A DNA stretch of 53,508 nucleotides from Ichthyophthirius multifiliis (lineage: Eukaryota > Ciliophora > Oligohymenophorea > Hymenostomatida). A program made the translations under genes and the position numbers. This document shows, one piece after another, positions 10,253-25,866 of this stretch; within the stretch, counting starts at the first letter, position 1, and every line of letters begins with the position of its first letter. The DNA is taken from contig NW_004086829.1 of the NCBI RefSeq assembly GCF_000220395.1, forward strand, positions 1-53,508, read 5' to 3'. The notes below the pieces were generated by a model. The model was not told the DNA's origin, did no database searches, and saw only the letters and a program-made list of their open reading frames with translations.

Positions 10253-13200
10253 TCAAATAGTGTCTTATACATTATTTTGTTATTTTTATTATAATTCTTA
10301 TACATTATTATCATTTTATTATAAAATAGTATTTTAATTTTATATTATATCTTCACTACTTTGTTTAAAAAATAAATAAATAAAAAATTAAAGTTACTCT
10401 TCTTAAGCTTAGCTTTCTTAATGTTTCACTTCTTCAATAATTTTTTCTGTTTCCTATTCTTATTAATCTTTTTCATTTTTTTCTATATTAAGCTACTATT
10501 CATAATTTATATCTTTTATTTCTTATTAATTATTAATATTTTATTAAATATTGTTTTAATCTAATACTGCTTATTATATTTCTTCCTAATGATTATTATG
10601 ATCATTTTTGTTTTCATTTTAAAAAATATCTAAGTTATCGTTTTAAAAAATGTCTAAGTTTTCATTTTAAAAAATGTCTTAGTTCTCGTTTTAAAAAATG
10701 TCTTAGTTTTCATTTTAAAAAATCACTTAATTCTCGTTTTAAAAAATTTCTTAGTTTTCATTTTAAAGAATATCTTTGTTTTAATTTTAATAAATTTCAT
10801 TTGAAAAAATGTCTTAATTATCATTTGGGAAAATTTCTTAGTTTTCGTTATTTTTATTAATTTCTATGTCAGTTTCATTTTTTTCAGTAACAAAAGACGT
10901 TGAATTTCTTATAAAAATAAAAAAACAAAATTTATTATAAATAAAAAATAGATTTTAACTTGTTTTCATTTTAATCTAATTCATTAATTAAATCAATATT
11001 TTTTCCTAAAGATTAATAAACAAATTTCTATTTTTATAAAAATATGGATTATATATATATATTTGTATTTATTTATATATAAATTTTTTACAATAAAATT
11101 CTTCTTTTTATTATCATAATCAACATCATTATTTTTATTATCTTTTTCAAAATTATCTTATTAATATTTTCTCTTAGGATTATAGTTTCCTAAATTTATA
11201 TATTCAATTAAATTCATTTAATTTAAAATTTAATCACTAAATTATTACCATTCAGGAGCTATTTTTTTTTTGTTAATACAAAAAATCATTTTTTTTTTTC
11301 TTTTAAATATAATATACTTTAATCAATTTTATCTTATAACCATTAAAAATCTTTTTTGTATTTTTCAATATCATTAGAAATTTTAATAAACATACATAAA
11401 TAACCTTTAGTGATTAATTTTTTACTATTTCTATTAATTTTTTTTTTTTTTTTTTTAATTTAAAAAATTAAACCCTGGTTTAAATCTAACTTCCATACAC
11501 ATTTCAGCTAAAACTTTAATAAATTAAGCATCATTAATTATTTTGTTTCTAACTCCTTCATGACAAGCTGAAATAATAAAACTTTAATTAAGTATTTATT
11601 AAATTTAATTATGTAAAATGTTATTCCATTCATGTTCTTTGACAAGATTTATTAAATAAGAGTAGAACTATGTTTCTGAGATTTAATCATTAACAACATC
11701 AGATTTTGTTTTCAATAAATTTAGTATCAAATGTAATAATTTAATTCTATTAAGTCCATATGTTTATTATTAACATCCATATTAAGTTTCATATTTGAGT
11801 TTGATTTCTTTATCTTAAATAAGAGCATTTACGAGATTTTTAGTTTAATTTTATATAAATTCAATTGGAAACTCTTTTTATATTTATTCGTCATATTTTC
11901 TATCGAAATATAAATAATCGCCATTATTATTATCTTATTCATCATAAGTCTTTTTTTTTTAAACAAAAAAAACAAATTATAAATATATAAATTAACAAAA
12001 ATACTTCATTAAATAAAACTTGAAAATATTGATCTAAATAATTTGAAAGTACTAAACTAGAGTTAGAAAAAGAACATTTAAACTCTAAAACAGAAGAAAT
12101 CAATATATTGAGATTTTAGGTGTCAAAAATAGCTCTTTTAATGGCAAAATTTTATGGAAGGACAGAACTTTGACTTATGGCTATTAAAATCTCTTAAATA
12201 TTTAAAAGGATTTCGTGATTAACAGTATTTTAAAAAACTTAAAATAGATCATATATTATTTTTATACGGTTTTATTCATATATATCAGGATCACTTTCTA
12301 TACCTTCGTTTAAAATTAAAAGAGTTACTATTTTAGAAATACTTTTTAAATATAAATGATTAAATAGATTTTAAATGATTTATTTATTTAATTATAAATA
12401 TTTCCATAACTATTGATAATTATATATATATATATATATAATATATATATATAATATATATATTATATATATATATATATTTATTTATATTATATTTATT
12501 TTTATTACGTTTCCTTCTTTTGATATAAATGTCTAGACTATATTTCCAAAATATCCCGCTAATGTACTATCTAATTCTTCTTTTTATTCTATAAATTTAA
12601 ATAATATGTCTAGCAATTAATAGCCAGTTATTTAAGTTTTGATTTTTTTTTAATCTACTTTTTTATTTATTTCTTGTTATTGAATTTCTTCGTTTTTTTT
12701 TACTTCCTATGTAATTACTATTTTATATTCTTATTTCTTATTTTCATCATTTATATTTTATATTTTTTCATTTTCTTTTTTTTCTTTTTCTCCTTCAGTT
12801 TTTATTTCATTTTTTTATTCTTCTATTTCATATTCTTTTTTTTATTCTTCTATTTCATATTCATTTTTTTCTTCTTCCTTTTTTACTTCTTCATTTTCTT
12901 CCTCTTTTTTTCCTCTTAATCTTCTTTTTTCACATTGTTTTCAATCGAAGTTTTTTCTTCGTCATCTTCATTCGATTTTTCATTTATTTCTTCTTTTATT
13001 TCTAATAAATAATCTGTTATTCTTTATATTGAAGAACTTAATAGTTCACTTGCTATAAAAGGAAATCTTTTTTATTTTTTATATAAAATAAATATTTTAT
13101 TTTATTTATTTATTTTTGTTAAAAAAAAAGACTTGTATTTATTATTTTCATTTGAAGTTTCTTCATTTGGAAATGTTAAAGAAAATTAAATTAAATATTT

Positions 13201-13580
13201 AAGATATTAAGGATTATTTACCATACTATTATTTTTATTATTTACTTTATTAATTATTTTAATTTTTAGTTTTTTTACTATTCACTAAATTTTGATGAAT
13301 TCATTTTAACATCATTTAATATATTTTCTTCATCTAAAATTTCTTCTATTTTTAAATCTTATTTTTAAAATAAACTATCAAGGCAAGAATTTTTCATATA
13401 ATTGAAATTAGACCAGAAATTTCTTTGTTTTTTATATAAAAATAAATTATATTTAATAGTTTTTTAGGAAAATTAAAAATGAAAATTAAAAATTAAAAAA
13501 TAAAATATTTATATGTTTTTTATTAGGAACATGCTTCTCGTATATAATATTATTTATTTGTTTTATTACCCGAAAAACAT
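10253..13580 (-). CDS. SAPS-domain phosphatase regulatory subunit, paralogue 1
   Basis: Exon 1 is only 11 nt (13580-13570, MFFG start), followed by a 147-nt intron (13423-13569). The SAPS family (SIT4-associated/PPP6R, scaffold subunits of protein phosphatase 6) is recognised from DLKIEEILDEENIL near the N-terminus, KYKFPFIASELLSSSI, TLAGYFGNIVQTFISKEGN, YGLNRIKLLHLILNLLKT, EWNNILHNQIQQIL and KGYLCMFIKISNDIE. Between the KFPF and LAGYF motifs lies a long Glu/Lys-rich insert, and the frame shifts there at a T7 run (12905-12911) and a T9 run (12643-12651). The C-terminal tail holds about eight copies of an octapeptide like NENQDIFQ. The last intron is probably gtaact...acaaag; TGA is at 10255-10253. 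A second copy lies at 25986-28763. Confidence 0.83.
10610..10860 (-). repeat. 24-bp tandem repeat encoding NENQDIFQ-like octapeptides
   Basis: About ten imperfect copies of a 24-bp unit (on the plus strand resembling TTTTAAAAAATGTCTTAGTT plus four bases). They lie inside the tail of the first SAPS gene. Read on the minus strand each unit gives eight residues (NENQ-D/E-IF-Q), with TAA as Gln at the last position. The central six copies are best conserved and the outer ones degrade. The register stays in frame throughout. Confidence 0.88.
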
Positions 13581-14857
13581 TGATTTTCAATCCAATATAT
13601 TTTTTTTTAATTTATTATTTAATATATATTTGAAGTATATTTTTTTTATTTTTTTGAAATAAAAATAAATAACTTCTTTAATATATATTATAAGAAATTT
13701 TTTAAAATAAAAATAAAACATAAAATAATATTACAATATTATACTTCTTTATACATATTTTATCAGAATTTTATTGTATATTTTTAATATTTAATAAAAA
13801 TAAAAAAGCATTAAATTATAAATTAAATATAGTTATATTTAATTTTTTTATTTATATTTAATAATTTTTATAATTATTTAAAATTAGATATATTAATTAA
13901 TTATGTAAAAAATTAATATAAATATAGTATAAATAGTTAATGCACTTTGAAAAATATTTAAATAAATTTAATTAGACAAAAAATAAAAATACTTTATGAA
14001 TACAAATTAGAATATATATTTTATTATTTTATATGAAAAATATTTTTTAAATTAATTTATATCTAATTATATTTTTTATTTTTTTAAAAATTATATTTTA
14101 ATTTTTTCTAATTAATTATAAAAAAAAAAAGATTGAAAATTATTATATTTTTTTAAATAAAAGTATTCATTTAAAAAAAAAAAAATTATAAAATTCTATG
14201 AAAAAATTATTTATTATTATTATATATTAATAAAAAAAAATATAAAAATATTTTCATAAGAAAAATAGTAATAATTAATTTTATATTTTTTTATTTATAT
14301 TTTTATGTTTATATAATTTAAATTAATTTTAAATAAAACTTTAAGAAAAAAATTAATATATATATTATTTAAGATAAATATATATTATAAAATATATAAT
14401 AGATATATTCATTTCTAAATAAAAAAATTATGTTTTTATAAATAAATATGAAAAAAAAAAATATTAAATATATTTTTGATTAAAAATAATTTAAATATAT
14501 AAAAAAATACTAATTATAAAAAAATATATTAAATTTATTAATTTTTATTTAAATTAAAATATATTTTATCAAATTAAAATAATTATATATTTAAAAAAGA
14601 GATAGATAAAAATAAATAATATTTTTCTAAATTAAATATATATAATATATAATTATAAAAAATAAACATATATAATATATATAATAATTTTATTTTATTT
14701 TTATTTAAAGAATTTTTTAAAAAATTTTGTATATTTATATATAAAATATAATTAATTTAGTTTTGTATTCAAATAATTACCTATATTTTAAAAATAAAAA
14801 ATTAAATTTTAAAATATAAAAAAAATATTATATATGTATAAATATAAAAAAATATAT
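13581..14857. other. intergenic AT-rich region
   Basis: About 1.3 kb between two minus-strand genes. It is almost pure A/T with many A and T runs. I found no frame with normal codon content and no RNA-like GC island. It must hold the promoter of the first SAPS gene and the 3' end of the coiled-coil gene. Confidence 0.55.
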
Positions 14858-17800
14858 TCAAATAAATAAATTTACATATTATAAATATTAAATATATAAA
14901 TATATATATATATTTATATTTTTATTTATACATTTAAATATATTTTTATATTTATATTTATTAATATTATTTTTTAAGTTTTTTATTATTTTACATGTTT
15001 TATATTTATTATATTTAATAATATCTTTTTTCTTATCATTTTCAATATATTCTATTTTTTCTTTCATTTAATTCTTTTTATTAAACTTCATATTATCTAA
15101 TATTTTAATTTTTCTATCTTTTCTTTAAAACATATAATTATATTTTATAAAATAAATATACATATCTTCATTTTCTTATATTAAAGTTTTTAATTAATAT
15201 TATTATACATTTTAATTATTTTAATTATTATATATTTCAGTTAAAATATTTTAATATTCATTTTTTTACTTATTTACCTTTTTTTTTTAATAAAAAATAT
15301 TTAAAAATTCTTTATTTAATACTTCTTCTTTTTCAATTCTTTAATTTTCAGACAACTCACACTTTTTTTTAAGTTCTTTTGCTAATTGAAAATTTTAATT
15401 ATTTTTTTGTTCAATTTTATTTTATAATTATTTAATATCTAGTTATAATATTTGTATATTATCTTTATATATTTAATTTTATTAACTAATATTTTTGTAA
15501 TCTTAATCTAATATAACATATTTTGTAGAAATAAATTCTTTAATTCACTATTTTCTTTTAAATAAACACTAATTTTGGACTTTTAATCTAAATTTTCAGC
15601 AATTTAAATTTATAACTTTTCATTCAATTCTTAATTTTTTAATTAAAATTATTTTATTTGATTATTAAATGAAATTTTTTCGTTTTCTAGTAATTATTCT
15701 TAATTATTTATTTAATTTTTTTAAAATTGATTTAATCCTTATTTGATTTCTTCAATTTTTTTTATATGTTATGTTTCTTTTTTTTCAATTTAATTTTTCC
15801 ATGTTTCCTCGTTTTGCTTTAATAAGTTTTATAAATCTTAAATTTATTTTACTTTCTAAATAATAGTTTAATTATATTATTCTATTTATTTATTTATTTA
15901 TTTATAATAATGAAAACAAAAAAATTACATTTAGTTTTTTCCATTTAATATATTCCATCTTCAAATTAATAAATTAAATTTTAGTTACCTTATACTTTTA
16001 TTGTATTTTTATTTCATAATCTTTTATTTTATTTTTTAAAATTTCATTTCTTGCCCAGTCTACAATTTTATAAAAATAAGTTCATTTTCTTTACTTATTT
16101 CTTATATGTTTTCTCTTATTTAATTAAATTATAACTTTATTTTATTTCTTCTGCTTATTAATTTAATAAATATATATTTTTTTAAACTATACGTTTTCGT
16201 TTTATTTTATTATTAAAATATTTTCTACTTCTTAATTTTTTCACTTTTATTTTATTTCTTGATTTAAATTTTTCATTTATTCAATTAACTTTTCTATATC
16301 GATTTTCAAAATTCTAATTTAGCCATCTTTTTCATTTATTATATTTTTATATTATATAATTTGGCTTTTCTAAATTTCGATTTCTTATTTAACTTTATCA
16401 TTATATTCTATTTTATTTCTTTTTATTTATTCCTTTTATTCTTCAATTAAATTTAACCTTTATTATAAAAGTTTTTTTTCATTATTTTCTTAATTTAATA
16501 ATAAAGTCTTTTATTATAACTCTTTTTTTAAAAGTGTTATTTCTTCACTTATAATATTATTAATTTATTATTATAAAGCTTCATTTTCTTATTATTTTTT
16601 TTACAATAATTAAATATTATTATTATTTTCGTTTTCTATTTGCATTTATAATTTTTAAATTTCTTGTTTATACTGTTGTATTTCATTATTTGATTTCACT
16701 TTTTTTTGTGTGTGTATGTGTGTGTGTTATTTTTTTTTTGAAATTAAAAAATGTAATTTTTACTTTATATATAATTTTTACATTTATATTGTTTAAATTG
16801 TTCTTATTTTTAAAGTTTTTTATTTAATTCTTCGGCTAATATTACATTTTCTTCATTATTTTAATTTATTAAATTTTCGTTTTCTTCAATTTAATCTTTT
16901 AGTTATTAGATTTCTTTTTATTTGTTTTCACATATATTTTATAATTCTTTTATTTTTTAAAGGAATTCGTTTAAATTTTATTCGCTTTTTTAATACAAAG
17001 TACTTATTTCTTTATCTTTTATATGAATTTCATTCTCTTTAGTTTAAATTTCATTCTTTAAATTATTTATTTATTGTTAGTAATGTTAGTTATCTTTTAT
17101 TTAAAGACTTTTTTCTTCTAAAATAGTAGAGTTTAATTAATTTATATGGATATTTAATTAATTATTTTCATTTTACTTTAAGTTTAATAAACTATTTAAT
17201 TCGTTTATTTATTGTTCCAATTTTAAACTAATATTTTTGCTTTAGTTTTCTTTATTTAATAAATCTGTTTTTATTTTAAAATATTTTATATATTTTTTAT
17301 TAATATTTTTAGTTTACTTTCGAAATTTTACTTTTAAATAATTTAATAATTCAATTCTTATTAAATATTTACTATTTCATCATTTTTTTAGTTTATTATA
17401 TTTACTTTTTCATTTACTATAATTTCTAATTATTATTATTAATATATATTATCCTTTATTTATTAATCTTTTTGAATAATTTAACTTTAAATTACTTCCA
17501 TTTATTTTTTTTATTGCATATTAATTAAATTAAGCTAATTATTTTCATCTAATAATTATTTATTTTTAGTATTACTAATTTCTAATTAATAAAAAAAAAA
17601 AATTAAATATTTTAATAAAAGTTTTAATTTAATAAATAAAATAGAAATTAAATAAATATAATATTTTTTTAATTTATAAAATTATATTATAATTAAAAAA
17701 TTTGAAAATTAAATAAAATGTAATAAATTTTAATTAAATAAAAAATACTAATGGTATTTTCTAATTCTTTAGCTAAATTTAGGTTTTAGTATTAATTTAA

Positions 17801-20454
17801 GCTCAAATCTTGATTTAATTATGCAATTTTAGCTTCGTAATTATTAATATCGATTTTTTTCTACTTTAATTATGTTTCTAAGGCAATAAATTAATTTTAA
17901 AATTATAAAATTTGACTATCAAGAGAAATAATTTAATTTTTTAAAATAATTATATTTCCTTCTTTTTAGGAAATTTCATTTTATTATTAATTTTAATAAA
18001 TTAAAATTTGTTTTTCCTTTTGTTCTAATATATTTGTTTATTGTTTATTTATATTTTCTAATGATATAAACTATTACTTATTTTCATTTATTTAGTTTTA
18101 TAATTAGCTTATAATTTCATTTAATTATTAAATATCTATTTATTTCTAATTTAATTCCTTTTTTAATTATTTAAGTTCATTTTCTTTTATTTCTTTTATT
18201 TCTTATTATCTTTGAATTTCTTCGTTTCTTTATTATATAATTAATTATTAGTTTTGTATTTATAATTATATATTTTCTATTTATCTATTCAAAAATTAAA
18301 CTTCTTCAGTTTTTTCATTTTAAATTTAGATAATAAAAAGTTCTAATTCTTAATTTTTTAATATAAAATGTTGCTTTTTTATATATTTTCGCTTTCTTTT
18401 TATTATATATTTTAGACAAAATCATTATATTGTCTTTCCTTATATACTAAACTTTCTTTATATCTAGTTAAATCATTCTCAAGTAATTAAATTTTATATG
18501 AATATTATTATTTATCATCATTTTAATATTCTATTTATTTTTAAAAAAATAAATATATATAATAAAAAAATTAACTTTATGTTTCTTCTAATTTATTTAA
18601 TGCTTATTCTAGCTGTTTTGCTAATATAAAGTTTTCCTCACTTTTTTTGTTTTTTCTTATTCTAATATTTATATTTAATTTAAAAATTCATTTATATCAT
18701 TTTCCTTTGTTTATAAAATTTTTTGAATTCCTGTTATCTATCTTTCATATGCCTTATATGTTTCCTATATCTAGTTTTCATGATTTTTTGTAGTTTCAAA
18801 ATTATATTTTTCATATTATTCTACTTTTTAATATATTTCTTATGTAAGATTTTCATTTTATTATTTAAGTGTATTAAGTTAATTATTTATATTTTCTTTT
18901 ACTATACAAATAATAAAAATTTAAATATATATTTTTTTTTATATATATTACTTTCATTTTCAAATTAAATTTAGGCAATTTTTTATTCTAATTAAAATTT
19001 AAAATTTATAACTTCAATATTTTTTTAGTTTATTTCAATTTTATTTTCTTAATTTATTTATTATAAGTTTTGTGCATAATTTTATAATTATTGTATTTCT
19101 TATTATAAATGCTCTTAGCTATTTATATTTTATTATTAAATGTCTTATATTTATATATTCAAACATTAAATCAAATTTTCTTTTTATTCTAATAAATTTT
19201 ATATTTATTCATATTAGTCTTAGTTTAAATATAATTTAAATAAATTTATATTATTTAAAATAATTTTTATTTTTACTTTTTAATAAATTATTGTCTTAAA
19301 TTTATTAGTTAATTTATTGGTTTTAATTTTATTTTTCTTCTAAAGTTAATATTTTTTATTTTTCGATATCTTCTTTCTAAATTAATAATTAATTGTAAAC
19401 AATTTAAAGTTCTTCTATTTTTAAATTTTAGTTTAAATATAGTTCTTAATTATTATTTTCAAGTTCTTATATTTTAAGGTTTAATTACTCTATTAAATCT
19501 TAAGTTTTTTGATTTTCTTAATCATAAAAACATTAAAATTCTTATTATTAATCTTCAAATTATGATTTATATTGACATTCTAATACTTTGTAAATAAAAT
19601 AATATTTAATATTATTATATATATAATTATAAATTAAAATATTAATATATTTATATATATATTAATATATTTATATATTTATATATTTTTATTTTTATAT
19701 TTTTTTAAATAATTTTTATTATTATTTTTTTTTTTTATAAAATTTACATTTAAATTATTCATTTTTTTCTTATATTTTTTCTTAATAATTTATATTTTCT
19801 TATTTTTTTTTTCTAATTCTTGATAAATTTTTTTTTATTATTCTTCTAATTATTTTATATTAATTTAATCTTATTATTATTAATCAATATAATATTATAA
19901 TTAATCATTTTAATTTTCAAGTATATCATTTTGCTAATTTTTTTATTAATAAATTTATTATATATCGTTTTTTAAGTTTTAGTTTTGTTTATTTAAATCA
20001 TTTATTTTTTCAATGTTTTATTAATTTTGTTACATTAATTCATTTATTTATTAAACTTAAATATTTAATTAATTAATATGATTTTCTTATTATTTAATAT
20101 GTATTTTTTATTCATTAATTTTATTTTCTTTATTATTTAACTATTAATTTTGACTATTTATAATTTATTTATTATTTATTAATTATTAATTATTTTCATT
20201 TATTGTGTTTTATAATTCGTTTATTTAATTATCTTTATTTTTTATTTATAAATTTTTTTCGTTTATAATTGAAGAATATTCTTCTGTTTTTTCTCCTATT
20301 TATTTTTCAAATTAAGTTTATAAAATATGAATTCTTTCTTTTAAATTTTCTATTTATATTTTTTTTCTTAAATAATAATTTGATTATTTTATAATAATAT
20401 TTCATTTTAAATTTGAGATTATTTCACTTTTATTATAAAAAATAAATATTTATA

Positions 20455-20502
<48 letters not shown>

Positions 20503-21833
20503 TTTAAAAGAAAATACTTTAATTTTATATATGTTATTATTCATATAAACATAGCTGTTCTTATTTTTATTTTAAAATAATTTATTAATTTTCTTTCTCA
20601 ATATATTCCATTTATTTCTATATATTATCTATTTCTTAATTTTTATTACTTAATTCTACTTCATAATAATTTTATTATTCCTTTAATTTGAAAATACAAG
20701 CTTCTAAACTTTTTTATAAAACATCTATTCTATTTACATATTCCTATTCTTTTACTTAAAATTCTTTTTTAATTAAAATAAAAATTCATTTTATTATTAG
20801 GAATTTTTAGAAGAAGACTTTTTAATATTTTCTTATATTTCATTATAAACAAATTTATTTTTTTCAAATTATTCTTAAAGTAATAAATATTTTTTATTTA
20901 ATAATTCATATTTTTCCTTATATTCATTTTTACTTATATTTTCTTAGCTTAAAAATTGATTTCTTTCATTCAATTCCTTGTTTTTTTCAAAAATAAACTC
21001 TAGTTATTATTAAATTTATATTTTTTGTTATTCTAAATTAATTTTTTCGTTAGAAATAAGATTTATTTAATTATTTAAATTTTCTTTATCGATATTTTAT
21101 TCGGAAATCTATTTATTCAAAAAAATTATTTCTTCATTTAATTTTTGAATTTAGATAATTTAATTTAGGTCTTTTTATTAATTTTAAAAGCTTTCAAGTC
21201 TTTAAGTTAATGTTTATATTTAAATTTTTTAGTCTTCATTTTATTAAGTGAGTGTTTTTGTTTCACTTTTTATCCTTTTTTAAAATTCTTCTTTTTAAAT
21301 TATGTTTTCTTTCTTTATATAGTTTATTTCTTAGTTTAATTATTCATTTTATTATCTTAAATTATGTTAGATTTTGTATTAAGTTTCTAGTTTATTCTCA
21401 TAGTTTTCTATTATTTATTTTTCTTGTTAATTCAAATTCTTTTATTCTTTTATTTTCTAAGTCTCTATATATTCCTTTTTTTATATTATATTTATATATA
21501 CATATATTTTTTTTTTTACTGTTTAATTTGTATGAGTTTTTTATCTTAAAATTTCAGAGTCTATGTTTGAGTTATTTAAAAGAGAGTTTTATTAAGACTT
21601 AATTTTTCTAGTTTATATTTATTATTTATATATATTATTTTATATATTTTATACTAATCATAATTATTATTTTAAATGTTATTATTTATGTCAGAAAATA
21701 ATGTGGCATCAGGATATATGTTTTTTTATTCATTTGTTTAAGGAAATATTTTTATTTATTATTCATGGCATTTTTAGTATTATTTAATTAATTTTTTATT
21801 TGGATTCTTTTATTATTTAATGATTTTTTGCAT
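14858..21833 (-). CDS. giant Gln-rich coiled-coil protein
   Basis: Likely start at 21833-21831 (MQKIIKQQKNPNKKLIKQ), TGA at 14860-14858. Nearly 7 kb reads as heptad-patterned Leu/Ile, Glu/Lys/Asn/Gln sequence, for example KEENIIQKEEFQKRIKSETK and EEIIFLNKQISEQNIDKENL near the N-terminus, and ELSENQRIEKEEVLNKEFLN near the C-terminus. Introns are clear at about 21612-21654 and 21486-21530, and probable in the TA-rich patches near 20435-20505, 19600-19690, 18540-18580 and 17590-17740. With introns removed the product is roughly 2,000 residues. The pattern fits a long structural coiled coil (golgin, centrosomal or basal-body type), but I cannot name a family. It could be two adjacent genes, although I saw no convincing internal stop plus start. 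Confidence 0.7.
16707..16727. repeat. (TG)n microsatellite
   Basis: A run of alternating T and G interrupted once by TATG, inside the giant coiled-coil gene and probably in an intron. It is the only clear non-AT dinucleotide repeat I noticed in the window. Confidence 0.85.
20455..20499. repeat. (TA)n tract
   Basis: About 40 bp of uninterrupted TA inside a probable intron of the giant coiled-coil gene. Confidence 0.9.
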
Positions 21834-22157
21834 TTTTTTATTTAAATGTAAGTATTTAATTGATAATATTATAATTTGAATTTGAAAAAAACTATATATT
21901 TTAAATAAATATATATGTATATAATGATTATAATAACAAAAATATATATATCTATTATAAAAATTGATAATATAGTTAATAATAAATACTTAACAGACTT
22001 TATTTTTTTTTAAAAAAAAAAATTAACAAATAAATAATATTTAAGAAAAAAATAAAAAAAACTGACTCTAAATTAATTAATTATAAAAATATAAATACTA
22101 GTTAACTTATCTACTATAAATTAAATAAAAAAATTAAATATTATTATATAAAAAAAT
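21834..22157. other. short intergenic spacer
   Basis: About 320 bp of A/T-rich sequence separate the kinase stop from the start of the coiled-coil gene; both lie on the minus strand. No other feature was seen. Confidence 0.55.
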
Positions 22158-23817
<1,660 letters not shown>

Positions 23818-24647
23818 GGCTTATTTTTTATTTTAATTTTTTATTTTATTTTATTATTATTTTTCTTTGTATTTTAAATTAAAATTTTATGTTTCTCTTA
23901 TATTTTAGGCATTTTAGTTAGTTTAAAATAAATTGTATTTAAATGACAATTGTTTTTCAACTAGATTTTCTATTTAATTCTATTTTTTTTAAAAAAATAA
24001 AATAAAATAAAAAATATAAGCATTAAATCAAGATTTTTTTTTTTTTCCATTCTTTATAATTGTTTATAATATTATATTTTTAAAATTATATAAAAATGAT
24101 GTATTACCATAGTTAAATTATTGATTTTTTATATTTGTTTGTTAATTGATTATTTTTTTAATAATATATAATATTAATAATATAGCAGTTAAAAAATCAA
24201 AACCATTTAAAAAGAAAAAAAACTTTAAATATTAAATATTTATTATCCTTAATTTTTATCTGTGATTATATTTATTAATTTTTTTCTCTTATATTATGTA
24301 ATTTAATATATGTAAATAAATTTTTATTTATAAAACAAATTATCCATAACAAATATGAATTTATTTAATACGTTATTATAAGAAAATTATAATTTTATGA
24401 TTTTTTTATAAATATTTTATACTTTACTTATTTTATAAACAAGTAATATATATTTATAACAAAATAATAAATTTAATATTAAAATGTCTATAATATAAAT
24501 ACTAAAAATTAATTATTTTTTCTAATATTTTAATCTTTTTTTTTTTGAAAATTATAGCATTTCAATTTTTTTTTGGATTATTAAATCAAATTTTTTAAAT
24601 TTAATTAAAAAAAAAAATTGTATTTTTAATTGAAAAAATAAAAAATA
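23818..24647. other. divergent intergenic region
   Basis: About 830 bp between the kinase (minus) and the MORN gene (plus), so it should contain both promoters. It is A/T-rich with no distinct motif that I could pick out by eye. Confidence 0.5.
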
Positions 24648-25476
24648 ATGGGAAACAAAGAATATTAATCATCAACTAGGTTTAATTAAGCCAATTATCT
24701 TATTTAATATTAATAATTAAAATCTGATACTTAATAAAATTAAACAGAAGAGAATTTAAACTGTTTAGATTTTTTTGGTAAAATAAAAATTAATTTGATT
24801 CTTTTTATTTATTTTTTTTAAAAAAAAAAGATTTTGAAGAAACTTAATAAAATGAAATAAGTTAAATAAATAAATTAAAATTAAATTTACTACCTTAATA
24901 TTAAAATTATGAATATAAAGTTAAATATTACCATTCACCAGATCCGAATACAGGAATAATATCAAGAAAGCCTAGATATAAAGGAACAGTTTTAGATAAA
25001 AAATACTAAGGACAAGGAATTTACTTTTATGAATCTGGAAGTATATATATGGGTTAAATTTAAAATAATAAAAGAGAGGCAAATGGAATTTTTTACTTTA
25101 ATGATGGAAATATTTACGATGGAGATTGGGTTAATAATTAATAATGCGGATAGGGACTTTTTATTTTATTAAGAATGAAATATTATATGAGTTTTATTAT
25201 GGAAATTTTACAAATTCACTTTACAATGGATTTGGTTGTTATCATTATAAAGATAATAAAATTTAAATTGGATATTGGAAAAACGATAAACTAAATGGAT
25301 AATCTTAAACATATATTTAAGGCTAACTTATTGAAAGTGGGTATTATTAAAATGATAAACTTATAAGAAATATTAGTAAAGAAGAAATTAAATTTCCCAT
25401 AAATTTTAAGAATTATATTAAAAATTTTTAATAATAAATTAAAATTATATTAAAATTATCAGAAATAAACCTTTGA
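24648..25476 (+). CDS. MORN-repeat protein
   Basis: Exon 1 24648-24777 (starts MGNKEYQSS), 53-nt intron 24778-24830, exon 2 to TGA 25474-25476, about 258 residues. Several MORN-type units are visible: YKGTVLDKKYQGQGIYFYES, IYMGQIQNNKREANGIFYF, IYDGDWVNNQQCGQGLFIF, then YYGNFTNSLYNGFGCYHY and IGYWKNDKLNGQSQTYIQG. MORN repeats often tether proteins to membranes or to ciliary and cortical structures. Exon 2 is one base short of a whole number of codons. The frame moves between GQGLFI and KNEILYEFYYG, most simply at the T4 run 25164-25167. Both halves are good MORN sequence, so this looks like an assembly error or a recent lesion, not old decay. Confidence 0.82.
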
Positions 25477-25824
25477 TTTGATTTAATTTATTGTATTTTT
25501 AGTTTTTTTTTTTGAGTTTTTATTAATACAATTTTTTATGTTTAATGTTTATTGTCAAATATATAATTTTACTAATTTTAAAAAATATATAAAAAATAAA
25601 AGTAAAATTTTAGGAAGTTTTTTTAGATTTTTAAAATTTATTTATTATTGTTTTTTTTGTTATTTTTTAACTTTAATTGCTTTTATTTATTTATTTCTTT
25701 AAAAAAAAAAAAAAAATTAAAATAATAATTTCAACTTTAATATTTTTTTATTTTCGTTAATTCTCGAGTTAGTTTTTTAGTAAATTATTAAAAAATAAAA
25801 ATAAAAAACATTTTAGTTATATTA

Positions 25825-25866
<42 letters not shown>

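Noticed and set aside
10610..10860. CRISPR-like repeat array
   Set aside because: The units are adjacent without spacers, in frame, and code an octapeptide in a eukaryotic gene.
12674..12919. Plus-strand frame rich in Phe, apparently a membrane protein
   Set aside because: It is the reverse complement of the Glu/Lys-rich insert of the first SAPS gene.
21252..21602. Longest standard-code frame, 116 residues, plus strand
   Set aside because: It is antisense to the N-terminal coiled coil of the giant minus-strand gene, which has much better codon content.
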